Origin: CAIJXB01 sp964439595
GTDB lineage: Bacteria > Chlamydiota > Chlamydiia > Chlamydiales > Rhabdochlamydiaceae
Length of the DNA stretch: 64,000 bases
Direction of reading: 5' to 3'
NCBI GenBank assembly: GCA_964439595.1
Contig: CAYTOK010000006.1
Location: 38,765-102,764 of the forward strand
A program made the translations under genes and the position numbers. The notes beneath the pieces are model-generated. The model was not told where the DNA came from, ran no database searches, and was given only the letters and a program-made list of their open reading frames with translations. Positions 28,101 to 35,396 of this stretch are shown piece by piece. Positions within the stretch are counted from its first letter, which is position 1. The number at the start of each line of letters is the position of its first letter.

Positions 28101-30166
28101 TCTTAGAGCAAAAAAGAAAAGCGGAAGAAAACATAAGAAAATTATTCGATGCAGCAAATGATTTTGCAAATTCTTGCAACGTTACAATAAATGAAGACCT
28201 TCACCCTAAATTTTATATAGGCCATATTGATAGATCTATCAAAATTTTCATATCACGCTTTGACAAAGATACGCCTATTCCTTCACCAGATGTAGCTCAT
28301 ACAGATGCTCAAGCAGTTGCAGAAGCCATTGCAGAAGCTCTAGCTGAAGCTGAATCTGCAAGTCTTGCTGAAATGCTTAGTGAAGAAATTATTGAAGTGC
28401 TTGAAAGATCTAAATTCCCTACATTACCTATGGCAGAAAATCCTCCTCAAGATCTAAGCTTTAGCTTTCTTGCAGATCAATCTACAATTACGACTCTTCC
28501 ACTTAAAAAAGATCGTATTAGACAAGATGTATCTTCTAAATTCTATATGAGTCCTGCTCTTAAAACTAACCAAGAAATAGATACTCATTTTTTTCTTAGT
28601 AATGGGGATAACTACATTTTCATATCACAAGAAGAAGCTGATCTTTTTCTTAAACAAATACAAGAAGGAAGCTTAAAAAATCCCCTAAAATATGTCCTAT
28701 TTGATGCAAGAATACCTAATAGATCTATTTCTACCACTGCTACAACTAGTATTAAATCTGAAATTCCGTATATCTCCTCTTCCATCTTAGGCGATAACGA
28801 TGTTCCTTCGAGTTTTCCTGCGTCAACAGCGGATTTAAGAGCATTACCTCCCCTAAAAAATGTGCTAACTAAGCAGCTTTTACCAAGAATGTCTTACCAA
28901 TTCTCTGCAAGCTATTCTAAGTGCTTCGATCCTATAAAAACTTTTGGGCTTTCTGCTAGCATGACTTTTCAAATAGCAATCAGTTCTCTAGATTCAGAAA
29001 AAATACACATTGAAATAGGCTCTATAGCCATAGATATCCCTAAAAATATTATTCAATTCAATAAATGGATGAAAGAAGCCTTTCTAACCAAACAGCCTAG
29101 TAAAATTACACAAGTTTCACAAAAAGCAGCACAAGAAGAAATTCGTATAAAAGGCCTTTTAGAGGAACTAGAACTAAAAATAGCAGAAATTAAACGCGTA
29201 AATGCAGAAAATGAAACCAAAATAAGGACATATACCCCTTTCACCATTCCCTCTGATCAAATAAAAGGGATACGCGTCACTGAAGGTCCAGTTGGGGAAG
29301 AGACAGTAAAAAGCATTGTAAGGCTACAAATAATTCAAGATATATTAAAAGACACGCCCTCTTTAGAAAACCTCCAACAATTAAAACAAGAATTTAAAAA
29401 TCTCGTTTCCGAAAAAACCATAGAAAAATTCAAAGATCCAAATTTTAAATATAAAGAAGAGCTTCTTTTTAGTGCTGACGACTGGAACGGTGAGATGAAA
29501 ACCGCCAGAGTCGCAGTTTATGGAGGCTTAGACGAGTCAAAAAACTTTGAAAGTTGTCCTCTTATTGAACAGCTGTATGGTCAAGTTGTATACCTAGTAC
29601 ATGGTGCAGATAAAGTACCTCTCTCTAGGGCATCAAATTGTGGCAATTCTGCGTGTAGGGCTCTCTTTGTAAACATCATTCCAGATATAATCATTTCTAT
29701 TCAAAGACTCAGCGAAATTATGGAAAAAGTAACAGCAGGCGAAGCTGAAAAAAGAGAAATTGAAGAGCGCATAGAATCCTTAAAAAGAGAAAGTGCAGAA
29801 CTAACTGTCTCAGTTGCTATCAGCAAAGAACTAGAAATAAAAGAAAAAGAAGTAGAAAGGGCTCTTAGGGCTACCGGTCTTAGTTTCATGCCTAATACAT
29901 TTTTTGATCAGTTTATTGGATTTAAGGAGTTAAAAGACTGGAATTCAACTATAGAAGTAGCTGTAGAAGCAGTAATGCCAGAATACGAACGTATAGTAAA
30001 CCGGGAAATGGAAGCTTATAAAGGGAAATTCACAGGCTTAACAGTACAAGAAGAAGAGGTACTCCAAAGAAATAAAGCCTTTTTAAGACACATTATGGAT
30101 CTATCCAGGATTACATCAAATAGAGCCCAAGAAGTCGCTATAACGCAAGGCTACCCTTTAAGGTAG
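19151..30166 (+). CDS. giant DUF3638/DUF3645-type protein with helicase-like NTPase module
   Basis: 3671 residues in one uninterrupted frame; GGGAA precedes the ATG. About 1-2080 is mostly helical, without recognisable domains, and includes a coiled-coil stretch near 1450-1520. A nucleoside-triphosphatase module follows: a Walker A-like QARMGFGKT (2107-2115), a Walker B-like FDELDD (Asp2267, Glu2268), and NTRGSDIK (2731-2738), matching the HTRGTD-type motif of DUF3645. A motif VI-like QAVLRFRNL comes next. A strongly Ala/Glu-rich segment lies near 3045-3085, and more coiled coil lies around 3340-3580. Related giants are known mainly from fungi, protists and plants, and from environmental chlamydiae. 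A strong terminator follows. Function unknown; assignment is from motifs only. Confidence 0.8.
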   Translation: MDTNTYEYFYQKNWNTFLEELDTKSRATPPGFQQKIHRASYHAIRMTIRTIQTVANAIFFSYNKIKGALEYTAIQIKRVCILFLNMPLNIKKILFPSTADILEKKIESFTYLLEKDSHTGSTLKEIKKLPHDEKKELMLGWLEKSLGEAIQKPTIQTLYKNMKLLAEGDLPIEDLTKLRETTSEISKEKATNSRFPHISQAVEIFIQAFEVERIYENSITPSSVQKNFKILLENPNLLKRSEIAKLVVEAPSSLRSAIEEKKTRVQQRFIQCIHQQELHFLKQLPSLLKQLSLQEVQQNYLSKEEDIYLTRRINLVNNQIESLNEDDTTEISFKKCVPLFEKTHLIQQQEKKEKAASVCREISENIISQAKETVYQSSLMVFKPIKKRVDLIFEMLPQTANYKLEKTKILKDIESIEKKLNPSKSLSSVFPSIHKIIDEIQDLEKKLIRDEVLTISHVDSVKTILIEYRGFIENESKVQQGSSPWKDLAEIDTVSKRNHDRKSGFAKDVLCLILEKIPSCQLPLLLAKQDARNLFNRKENHPTPTTGVEKELEDAAKAFISSLQKKHSPHIEAILSSFTEFAAGLEKEKDLEIIQEVKEAEEQKANEPDFTDLAAKLDITTELNTWHTNLQEIWIQHISEDHKEKIKAAKSASAMQKTMLECFSIWLQKTTGHNPKKLPSLEEIVFSSSEAKRNSALKKLATHAKFKEGLLSYLQTIRTNLSSEHAQKKTQAPSKGFSLELSCNPPREIASGAWGFEESHFDKDIGNGIVANFENIISSLKAIRDRLSTEGFTSEFDFELAWIKSLDRNPRLKSNKSISWITLSICQKAAASHFASNTPTPPEILEIFLNQYKNLEGKFALETLTNSGRSSFLKTLLLMVFSEDRNVEVTYKQRSYAIQLLSLSDLPLADIEKIKSKLVPTSSDPKSPATAILQEVGAALQKTSISLEGVEESTLQKSFQRAGLAKSSETRALLDIYRARAGESLSLHLMTYLEGLSLSHDEQRELAERALCRAYSFNPEETRSYLISKTPQGGSFGSVDLKTLATPLEVFFSDVVAKIDPSYYFFNADSPREKIRLFNEKLINSKETHKMLMGYARIITDLSLLAKQGTLDENDFYLLFRSKLAYQDLKINYFEGKKAIGGFLKIATDSAESEMVQSAEIIQRLLEKPTYLERISDLITKNEGIDYATQIIERSIKSGNSVLSFTLTSIPGFASLGAKIQVDMVTGVIYQNGRQQINLPPKLQNHPDTRFLQIHTFPYTWDTSENAYIYYTKENGKNIPQVLVKEVGDDTPPVIKKRLSVGSRELLLQFVPKEQIKFPKVALHRMGIKNFWQKAEGELLGYDTKGNLVATFKKDNKSESYVITTPQGIRYRFLKQESLSSYKSHPVLSRLLSVFSSEEILIEEKGKEFFVPAISLTIKEEQTPESTRWVLELKGMTKKILDTSSEGSSSLIVKNDINSQELEGTRKELLETTVRLDLQLQKESSLSSKYNIRQLEKKIEMLQEKIATIEEKLFLSTLPENTDYLNETAILEMVPVSIRPSPRGLVNATEIFSSLLNFLRKNNSLNPFDPEILSSYLAVKETYEKECDTELEAVFFSKSINDTGLFTRNLSGALKITYMSFAKGSEAAIPAETLLIEELAKYPLDKSLKSSELLLLQRAIAALDNRIEPLEEYLQLSSYLNFMLYLHFSYKKREFATITLGDKVAERNSVERSFEETLENCTECISLLAPPFHLHKSLLDIWAKTNLCGPPTNSEILETEEASITQKEKPLVLKQMQFFSSQSLLERLFSVDIISSIHKEASSEISSEQKSLIRSFLIHSKDQVIGFYLEEMGHFNADGLYAEFKVNEETGKALYGLTKDDLKNIFTFLETKGYISKAGREANYYRLSSAEMATKQFEAAEIRAFLADKALSEEQLSKTTEKLRAFLYRAMQSGFKFSFSEGFEAELDKKLEIEKKLHLSQYLEAEAILHAGLSTHKVSWTELKYAVLSGDYGKFPIADAKSLSQLSQAMIRYLFHKTEVQHIENIQKAQAVGERNKIELLQTKRNYSIDLLLQENLPPQKKEEQIQQRAFLFFEEDYGNRCNLMQIRMFRSLMLGSDHEEAIDSGQARMGFGKTALLPLLVIVKLAIQRLYPEKERHLVRCVVTKAALDDNTRSFNGKLVSILGSKVVQDRDFPRYQIDRENQAASFKYILEDLESRLAFYTQIKKEGFILIQTPEIRNSMEAQDSDFGQMIIQAGEIDKANIPFCLEAKRLIGMMRGIPTYTIFDELDDTQDIKSREVNFTRGTKRNIPISSIRPLEKVISFVEKNKTKDWKDLRGRAKDLVESLCLTKRGESIIDCPKEVINYLTDRREPINPFVEDILSERLLSHKASSDAEHTENDSTLLLIRAMLLDDNILALMKSKQPNTHFGVRFKEEAGERTFFHDPDSESTLLIAVPYEGTNTPKGLSIFDNTEVAAITTMRYYLSEETLLSTKPHLDFLIKQIQKRQIPEALAKYYFKEEKDADGTPLLETLQTIAEMLDPEELKRAKEQFHDKFMKQPSEAFRKFFAMAVIVTQIRSDESCVKSDRYEKGSHKNIEKGFSGTVGGTSSYFAKQETDSAADGKLSIEIMGRENNAEIKWLSPPLAQEDYLESTIRTILSQANPNTRAIIDAAGICKSKDGVPETIIKNLWNQLKRDSTFEKIQGIIYYDKDNTKRLYKGPHTEAILCSAEMEIDAIKRGISYFSFYRQKNTRGSDIKQANKAHALITLDENVSNSDAKQAVLRFRNLVNRSSEQTFTFICMPEFKGIVTDALKAEGKKSLKLKTEEIIALQSKDKKTLLIEDKEAISALLIQWIKIALSIDLFTQDTPTEKITDVIKQNGIQISAKEVQNVIKVNTVSVIGRRDIKSKDIANFLRIQEKNLEEKNALIIFKKEMKAHVKQAASHLEFTVLSKIASPLSSYQQRAYIAFLHTRNEISTFVEESVNALYLKYGQHVSDLKRDEYILEQKRKAEENIRKLFDAANDFANSCNVTINEDLHPKFYIGHIDRSIKIFISRFDKDTPIPSPDVAHTDAQAVAEAIAEALAEAESASLAEMLSEEIIEVLERSKFPTLPMAENPPQDLSFSFLADQSTITTLPLKKDRIRQDVSSKFYMSPALKTNQEIDTHFFLSNGDNYIFISQEEADLFLKQIQEGSLKNPLKYVLFDARIPNRSISTTATTSIKSEIPYISSSILGDNDVPSSFPASTADLRALPPLKNVLTKQLLPRMSYQFSASYSKCFDPIKTFGLSASMTFQIAISSLDSEKIHIEIGSIAIDIPKNIIQFNKWMKEAFLTKQPSKITQVSQKAAQEEIRIKGLLEELELKIAEIKRVNAENETKIRTYTPFTIPSDQIKGIRVTEGPVGEETVKSIVRLQIIQDILKDTPSLENLQQLKQEFKNLVSEKTIEKFKDPNFKYKEELLFSADDWNGEMKTARVAVYGGLDESKNFESCPLIEQLYGQVVYLVHGADKVPLSRASNCGNSACRALFVNIIPDIIISIQRLSEIMEKVTAGEAEKREIEERIESLKRESAELTVSVAISKELEIKEKEVERALRATGLSFMPNTFFDQFIGFKELKDWNSTIEVAVEAVMPEYERIVNREMEAYKGKFTGLTVQEEEVLQRNKAFLRHIMDLSRITSNRAQEVAITQGYPLR

Positions 30167-30177
30167 CTCTTGAAAAC

Positions 30178-30220
30178 TTAGCCAATTGCTTACAGAATAA
30201 GGCTGTAAGCAACTGGCTAA
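30178..30220. terminator. intrinsic terminator, giant gene / rlmI
   Basis: An 18-base stem with one mismatch (30178-30195 pairing with 30203-30220) and a 7-base loop. Short T-runs follow on both sides, so it can act for both converging genes. Confidence 0.8.
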
Positions 30221-30291
30221 ATGTTTTCACTTCTTGCCTACGACTAACTAACATCAGACTGCTCTTTGCACATTTTGGGTGAAAAAGTTTC

Positions 30292-31473
30292 TTAAGAAAT
30301 CCAAAGAAGTAAGCTTTTTAGATAATCCCCTTCCGGATGATAGAGAGATACAGGATGATCCGCCGCATGTATATGATGAGAGAGAATTTTTACATCTCTA
30401 TTTGCTAAGGAAGCTGCTTGAAAAATGATCTGTTTAAATAAGGACTCGTCAATAAAATACGAACAAGAACAGGTCAAAAGAAGTGTGCCTTTTTTGCTAT
30501 TTCTAAAAACAGTTTCGGCAAGCTGTCTATAGCCTTTAGAGGCAGAATCTACATCCTGTCTTTTTTTAGCAAAAGCCGGTGGGTCTAAAATCACTATATC
30601 AAAAGAAGAAAGGTCTCTATTTTGTAAATAAGTGAATACATCTTCTTGCAAGACCTCATGGTTTGCTAAAGGAAATCCATTAAGTTCTGTATTTCTAGAA
30701 GCGAGCTCTACTGCTTTAGAGCAGGTGTCAACACTTACAACATGGCTGGCTCCGCCCTTTAATGCGTAAAGAGAAAATCCTCCGGAATAAGAAAAGCAGT
30801 TTAATACCTTCTTGCCTAAAGAAAGCTCTCCTATCTTCTTTCTCATCTCCCTTTGATCTAAGAAAAAACCGGTTTTTTGTCCATCTTGTACAGCTACAGT
30901 AAAAAGAATGCCATTTTCTAAAGCGGTAACTTCAGATACGTCTTCCCCATATAAAAGACCCTCGACTTTATCAAGACCTTCTTGCAAACGAGAGGACGAT
31001 GTCGATTTTTCATATATGGTTTTAGGACTGATAATAGAAATAAGAAGCTCTATAATAAGAGCTTTTAGCTTCTCCATCCCTTGCGTATTTACTTGGAGAA
31101 CAAGGACTCCATCATAAAAATCTACGATAAGGCCTGGAAGGCCATCTTCTTCAGCATTAATAAGACGAAAGCAATTAGTTTTCTTGTCGATGACTAAAGC
31201 TTTTCGTAAAAAGAAAGCCGCTTCTATTTTTTCTTGGAGGATCTGTCTTATCGGTTTTTTCTCATAAGAAAGAATCCTTCCAGATAAAGAGTTTTCTCTA
31301 TGAAAATACGCTAAAGCTAAAAACTGTCCAGAAAAGCTATAAAGAGAAGCTATATCTCCTGTTTCAATGGAATCAGGGAACCTATCAATGGCCCCTGAAA
31401 ATATCCAGGGATGCCTATTTTGCAAAACAAATCGCTCTTTGTCTTTTTTTAAAAATACTTTTTTCTCTACCAT
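30292..31473 (-). CDS. rlmI: RlmI-like 23S rRNA m5C methyltransferase
   Basis: 393 residues. An N-terminal PUA domain (about 1-80) is followed by a Rossmann-fold SAM methyltransferase with VLNCFSYSGGFSLYALKGGA (motif I region), VILDPPAF (motif IV) and LLTCSCSYF, which holds the catalytic-type cysteine. E. coli RlmI methylates C1962 of 23S rRNA; the same target is presumed here. It starts four bases after the end of rimO, so the two form an operon. Confidence 0.85.
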   Translation of the reverse strand: MVEKKVFLKKDKERFVLQNRHPWIFSGAIDRFPDSIETGDIASLYSFSGQFLALAYFHRENSLSGRILSYEKKPIRQILQEKIEAAFFLRKALVIDKKTNCFRLINAEEDGLPGLIVDFYDGVLVLQVNTQGMEKLKALIIELLISIISPKTIYEKSTSSSRLQEGLDKVEGLLYGEDVSEVTALENGILFTVAVQDGQKTGFFLDQREMRKKIGELSLGKKVLNCFSYSGGFSLYALKGGASHVVSVDTCSKAVELASRNTELNGFPLANHEVLQEDVFTYLQNRDLSSFDIVILDPPAFAKKRQDVDSASKGYRQLAETVFRNSKKGTLLLTCSCSYFIDESLFKQIIFQAASLANRDVKILSHHIHAADHPVSLYHPEGDYLKSLLLWIS

Positions 31474-31477
31474 GGAT

Positions 31478-32869
31478 CTATACTAGGGCTAGTGATTTGG
31501 AAGCACTTTTAGGCTTTTCTTTCTTTGCTATAGGAGCAATAACCCTACCTATCACATCATAGTCAGCAACTTCAGTGATTTCAACTTGATAGAGCTCTCC
31601 AAAAGCCTTTACCTTTCTTCCATCATTGATAATCACCTGTCCGTCAATTTCAGGACACTGACCATAATGCCTTCCTCTCATAAGAAACTGTGATTCTGGG
31701 TGATATCCCTCAACCAGCACAGGCAATGTCTTCCCAATCCACCGGCGGTTTTTCTTACGCACCGTTTCTAATTGTAGACGAGCAAGTGTTTGATAGCGCC
31801 TTTCTTTGACATCTTCCGGGACATGGTCTAAATATGTAGCCGAGGCCGATTCTTTTTCTAGAGAGTATTTAAAAATACCGATGTTATCAAGGGCAAACTC
31901 CTTAACAAAGGCAACAAGTTCTTCAAACTGCGCTTCTGTTTCTCCTGGGAAACCAACCATAAGGCTTGTTCGAATTACGATGTCTGGAATCTCTTTCCTT
32001 AACTTGCGAATGATTTCTTGGATTTGCGCTTTAGAAGTTTTCCTCTTCATAGCCTGTAAAATTTCGTCATTAATATGTTGAATAGGCATATCAAGATATC
32101 TACAAATCCTAGGATCCTTTTTAATTACGGCAATAAGCTCATCCGTTATTTCATCAGGATATAGATATAAGAGCCTTAACCAAAAAGGAGAAGACACAGT
32201 ACTCATTTCCTGTAGAAGAAACTCTAAGTTTTTCTTTTCCCGCGTTTCTTTACCGAAATCTCCCAGATCTTGCGCGATGAGGATAATTTCATGTGCCCCT
32301 TGGTCTAAAAGAAGCGAGAACTCTTTCATTACCTGCTCTATAGACTTACTTTTTAAGGGACCTTTAATTTTAGGGATAATACAAAAAGCGCACTGCTTTG
32401 CGCACCCTTCTGCTATTTTTAAATACGCATAATGCTTAGGAGTCGATAACTGCCTTGGCACTTCTCCTTGCTGCAAGTAACTTCTTGCTGTTGTGACAGC
32501 TTCGCCAGCTTTAGGGGTTTCAATAGCCTCTAGAATTTTTTCCACGTCTCCTGATCCTAAATAATAATGAATATCAGAAAAACGCTCTTTAAGCTCATCT
32601 TTGTGCTTTTGAACCATACATCCAGTAACAACAATCTTAGCCCCTTGTTTTTTTTCTTTAGTAAGAAGATCAATAGCGCTGCAAGACTCTTCTCTAGAGG
32701 AAGCTAAAAAACCGCAGGTATTTACCACAAGAAAATCAGCCTCCTGTGAATTGGCAGTAGCCTCATAACCAGCCTTTAAAAGAATACCAATCATCACTTC
32801 TGTGTCTACAAGATTTCTTGCACACCCAAGACTGGTAAAATGAATTTTATTACCTTTTGTTATTTGCAT
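31478..32869 (-). CDS. rimO: ribosomal protein S12 methylthiotransferase RimO
   Basis: 463 residues. The N-terminal methylthiotransferase domain has three conserved cysteines (SLGCARNLVDTEVM, VNTCGF, TGCMVQ). The radical-SAM domain has the CxxxCxxC motif in CAKQCAFCIIPKIKG, and a TRAM domain lies at the C-terminus. The SLGCxRNLVDTE wording distinguishes RimO from MiaB. It adds a methylthio group to Asp88 of S12, using two Fe-S clusters. AGGGG precedes the ATG. It is the first gene of a rimO-rlmI pair. Confidence 0.93.
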   Translation of the reverse strand: MQITKGNKIHFTSLGCARNLVDTEVMIGILLKAGYEATANSQEADFLVVNTCGFLASSREESCSAIDLLTKEKKQGAKIVVTGCMVQKHKDELKERFSDIHYYLGSGDVEKILEAIETPKAGEAVTTARSYLQQGEVPRQLSTPKHYAYLKIAEGCAKQCAFCIIPKIKGPLKSKSIEQVMKEFSLLLDQGAHEIILIAQDLGDFGKETREKKNLEFLLQEMSTVSSPFWLRLLYLYPDEITDELIAVIKKDPRICRYLDMPIQHINDEILQAMKRKTSKAQIQEIIRKLRKEIPDIVIRTSLMVGFPGETEAQFEELVAFVKEFALDNIGIFKYSLEKESASATYLDHVPEDVKERRYQTLARLQLETVRKKNRRWIGKTLPVLVEGYHPESQFLMRGRHYGQCPEIDGQVIINDGRKVKAFGELYQVEITEVADYDVIGRVIAPIAKKEKPKSASKSLALV

Positions 32870-32959
32870 AAATACCCCTATATTTTAAGAGAAAAAGCTT
32901 ACCAAAAAGCGTAAATAAATTCTAGAAAAAACCCTTCTTCTCCGACAATAATATATTTG

Positions 32960-32988
32960 TTGACATTACCCAGCTTAAAAACTACTAT
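32960..32988 (+). promoter_or_regulatory. sigma-66/70-type promoter
   Basis: Consensus TTGACA (32960-32965), a 17-base spacer, then TACTAT (32983-32988), 23 bases before the ATG at 33012. It probably drives the outer-membrane protein gene at a high level. Confidence 0.75.
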
Positions 32989-33011
32989 AGGGCGTAAAAA
33001 AGGAGCTCCCT

Positions 33012-33923
33012 ATGTATAAATATTTTACAATCCCCTGTTGTCTTCTCTCGTTTTCTTTAACTGCTACAGACTACTCTTTCTTGAACGAAGACACCTTTGC
33101 AGAGCAAAATAAAATTTGGCACTTTGAATCCGATTACAGTAAAATAGGCTCTGCCAATTTTACTACAAAAGGGTTCTCTCACTCTAAGTTACTCTATTCA
33201 GAAGGCAATGCCTCCATGTATTTTAGCCACTTTCTAAATCAAGAAAATGCTTTAACCTGGCAACTTGGAGCCAACTATACCGGCATCAACTGGGATAAAA
33301 ACCCTCGGTTTACAGGAAATAACTATGTATATGGAGTAACGTCTTTAAGCTGGATATCCCATTCCATAGAGAAATGGCGCTGGGTTATTAATGCAGGAGC
33401 CTCCGTTGACACAAAAACTTTCAACTTCGGCAAATCGGGAGTCTATTTCACAACTCTTTGGGGTAGACATCAGTTAAAAGATCAGGTGGGAGTTCATGTA
33501 GGCTTTTTCGCATACTACGGCGCATTAAACGGGTATGTTTTACCTATTTTAGGTACTGACTTTTGGTTAAGTCCTAAATGGGAAATACGAGCTGTTTTCC
33601 CTTTAGATGCCTCTCTTAACTACCACATTACAAAAAATCTAACAACCTCTTTATTCGCTACTTCTATGGGAGGACCTTACCGCTTTCCAAGAAGAGCCCA
33701 TGGAGGAATCGGCGATTATAACGACGCGATATTTAAAGTGTATTCCACATCCACTGAATGGGATTTAAACTACTCTTTAAAAGATACTTTTTCTATAGGT
33801 GCCGGCATCGGTTATGACTATGGAGGCTGGATCCAAATTGCAGACTCTCATAATCACCACAAAAAATATTACAATTTCAACGGAGCTCCTTACGCTAGAG
33901 CTTCCGCTTCTTTAACTTTTTAA
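33012..33923 (+). CDS. outer-membrane beta-barrel protein (DUF6268/MOMP-like type)
   Basis: 303 residues. A short cleavable signal peptide (about 1-18, MYKYFTIPCCLLSFSLTA) is followed by many alternating aromatic/polar strands and a C-terminus ending in SLTF, typical of a Bam-assembled barrel. AAGGAG and a consensus promoter lie upstream, suggesting strong expression. The exact family is uncertain; the general layout resembles the porin-like proteins that replace MOMP in environmental chlamydiae. It stands alone. Confidence 0.75.
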   Translation: MYKYFTIPCCLLSFSLTATDYSFLNEDTFAEQNKIWHFESDYSKIGSANFTTKGFSHSKLLYSEGNASMYFSHFLNQENALTWQLGANYTGINWDKNPRFTGNNYVYGVTSLSWISHSIEKWRWVINAGASVDTKTFNFGKSGVYFTTLWGRHQLKDQVGVHVGFFAYYGALNGYVLPILGTDFWLSPKWEIRAVFPLDASLNYHITKNLTTSLFATSMGGPYRFPRRAHGGIGDYNDAIFKVYSTSTEWDLNYSLKDTFSIGAGIGYDYGGWIQIADSHNHHKKYYNFNGAPYARASASLTF

Positions 33924-33938
33924 CAGTAAAATCATCTA

Positions 33939-33978
33939 AAACCTCAAGAAGCAGCATTTCCATTGTTTTTTGAGGTTT
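33939..33978. terminator. stem-loop after the barrel gene
   Basis: Nine-base arms AAACCTCAA and TTGAGGTTT with a loop of about 22 bases that contains T-runs. It may end the barrel transcript, though the long loop makes it a weaker call. Confidence 0.4.
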
Positions 33979-34065
33979 ATTAGACCACAAAAAGAAAATA
34001 GAAAACAAAAACCAAGACTAAAGCAGGCCTTTTCTGCAACAGTGAAATATAGCGGCAGATCCCCC

Positions 34066-34095
34066 TTGCCATTTATCTGAAATCATTGCTACGAT
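34066..34095 (+). promoter_or_regulatory. possible promoter of the five-gene operon
   Basis: TTGCCA (34066-34071), an 18-base spacer, then TACGAT (34090-34095), 27 bases ahead of the ATG at 34122. The -10 is imperfect. It is the best candidate between the barrel gene and the operon. Confidence 0.4.
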
Positions 34096-34121
34096 TGCGC
34101 TCCCTTTGACTAGAGGTAGAG

Positions 34122-35384
34122 ATGTTACCCCAAGAAATCACGTTTGGATGCTCAATGGAAATCTATGACTATGTAGTTGTCGGTGCCGGACCTGCCGGAC
34201 TAGCTTTTGCCTCATCAATCAAAAATAGCAATACTCTAGTGGTTGACTTAGGAAAAGCTGTTTTTAAAAGAGACCGCTTTAATCCAGAAGAATGTATTCA
34301 AGGAGCTGGTGGAGCTGGGTTATTTTCAGATGGAAAATTTTCTTTCTATCCAGCCGGAACTAAAATTTGGGAACAAGATGAACAAAAATTGAGAGCTGCT
34401 TATCAAAATCTAAAAGAAGACCTAAGCCCCTTTAGCAATATTCCAGAATTCCCCGAAATCACTTGCTTTAACAAACGAATTCCCGATCAAGCAGGTTGGC
34501 TACTAAAGTCTTATGAGTCCATTTATTTGAATTTGGAAAATCGAATCGAGCTCATTGCTAACTTAGCTAAAGCTTGCTATAAAATAGCATATCAAACTGA
34601 GTTTTTGGAGCAGACCAAAACCGTAGAGGGATACCTTGTTAAACTAAAGGACATTTCGCTAGGAATATGTTATTACATTCAAACAAAGAAACTTGTTTTT
34701 GCCGGAGGAAGATTCATGCCCCTCTTTCTCAATTGCGCCAAAAAATTCCAACGCTATGAATTTGGATTTAGAATAGTTTGGCCCCACTTTTTAATTCAAA
34801 AAGAAGCGTTACTCAAAGACCCAAAATACATCTTTGAAAAAGATGGGGTAGAGTATCGCACCTTTTGTTGGTGCGAAAAGGGAGAGGTAGTCAAAACGAG
34901 ATTTAAAGGGATAGAAAGTTTTTCAGGTCGAGCAGATTGTGAACCAACCGGCATAAGTAATTTCGGATTAAATATTCGAATCAAATCGGCGTCACAAGCT
35001 TCAAAAATTGCATTTAAACATCTTGTAGAAATGCCACCTTATGACCTGGACATTAAGACATTTATTTCAAATTTATCTTCTTATTACGAACCATCCTCCG
35101 CCTGCCTAGTTGAATATGGATTAACAATGCTTCTAAATCGATTCAAGGAACTTTTCTCCGATGCTGTTCGAATAATAGGTCCAACTATTGAAGGGGTTGG
35201 AAAATACCCAAATATTGATAAGGATTTTCAGTTGGTCGGAAGCCCTGAAATTTATGTAATTGGTGATTGTAGTGGTCTTTACCGAGGCATCATTCCTAGC
35301 ATGCTATCAGGTTATCTTCTAGCTACCAGGCAAAATCAAAAACATCTAGAAACCCAGAGAATTGTACATGTTTGTAGTACCTAA
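34122..35384 (+). CDS. FAD-dependent dehydrogenase-like flavoprotein (COG2509-like)
   Basis: 420 residues. An N-terminal dinucleotide-binding fold starts at YVVVGAGPAGLAFA (GAGPAG at 21-26). The glycine-rich GAGGAGLFSDGKF block near 62-74 is typical of the COG2509 dehydrogenases, and IYVIGDCSGLYRGI near the C-terminus is the second FAD-contact motif. The redox substrate is unknown. AGAGGTAG supports the ATG at 34122; an ATG at 34155 is an alternative and keeps the whole fold. It is the first gene of a five-gene cluster with nucleotide enzymes and an oxygenase, so it may oxidise or reduce an intermediate in that pathway (inference). Confidence 0.8.
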   Translation: MLPQEITFGCSMEIYDYVVVGAGPAGLAFASSIKNSNTLVVDLGKAVFKRDRFNPEECIQGAGGAGLFSDGKFSFYPAGTKIWEQDEQKLRAAYQNLKEDLSPFSNIPEFPEITCFNKRIPDQAGWLLKSYESIYLNLENRIELIANLAKACYKIAYQTEFLEQTKTVEGYLVKLKDISLGICYYIQTKKLVFAGGRFMPLFLNCAKKFQRYEFGFRIVWPHFLIQKEALLKDPKYIFEKDGVEYRTFCWCEKGEVVKTRFKGIESFSGRADCEPTGISNFGLNIRIKSASQASKIAFKHLVEMPPYDLDIKTFISNLSSYYEPSSACLVEYGLTMLLNRFKELFSDAVRIIGPTIEGVGKYPNIDKDFQLVGSPEIYVIGDCSGLYRGIIPSMLSGYLLATRQNQKHLETQRIVHVCST

Positions 35385-35396
35385 TACGGAGAATTC

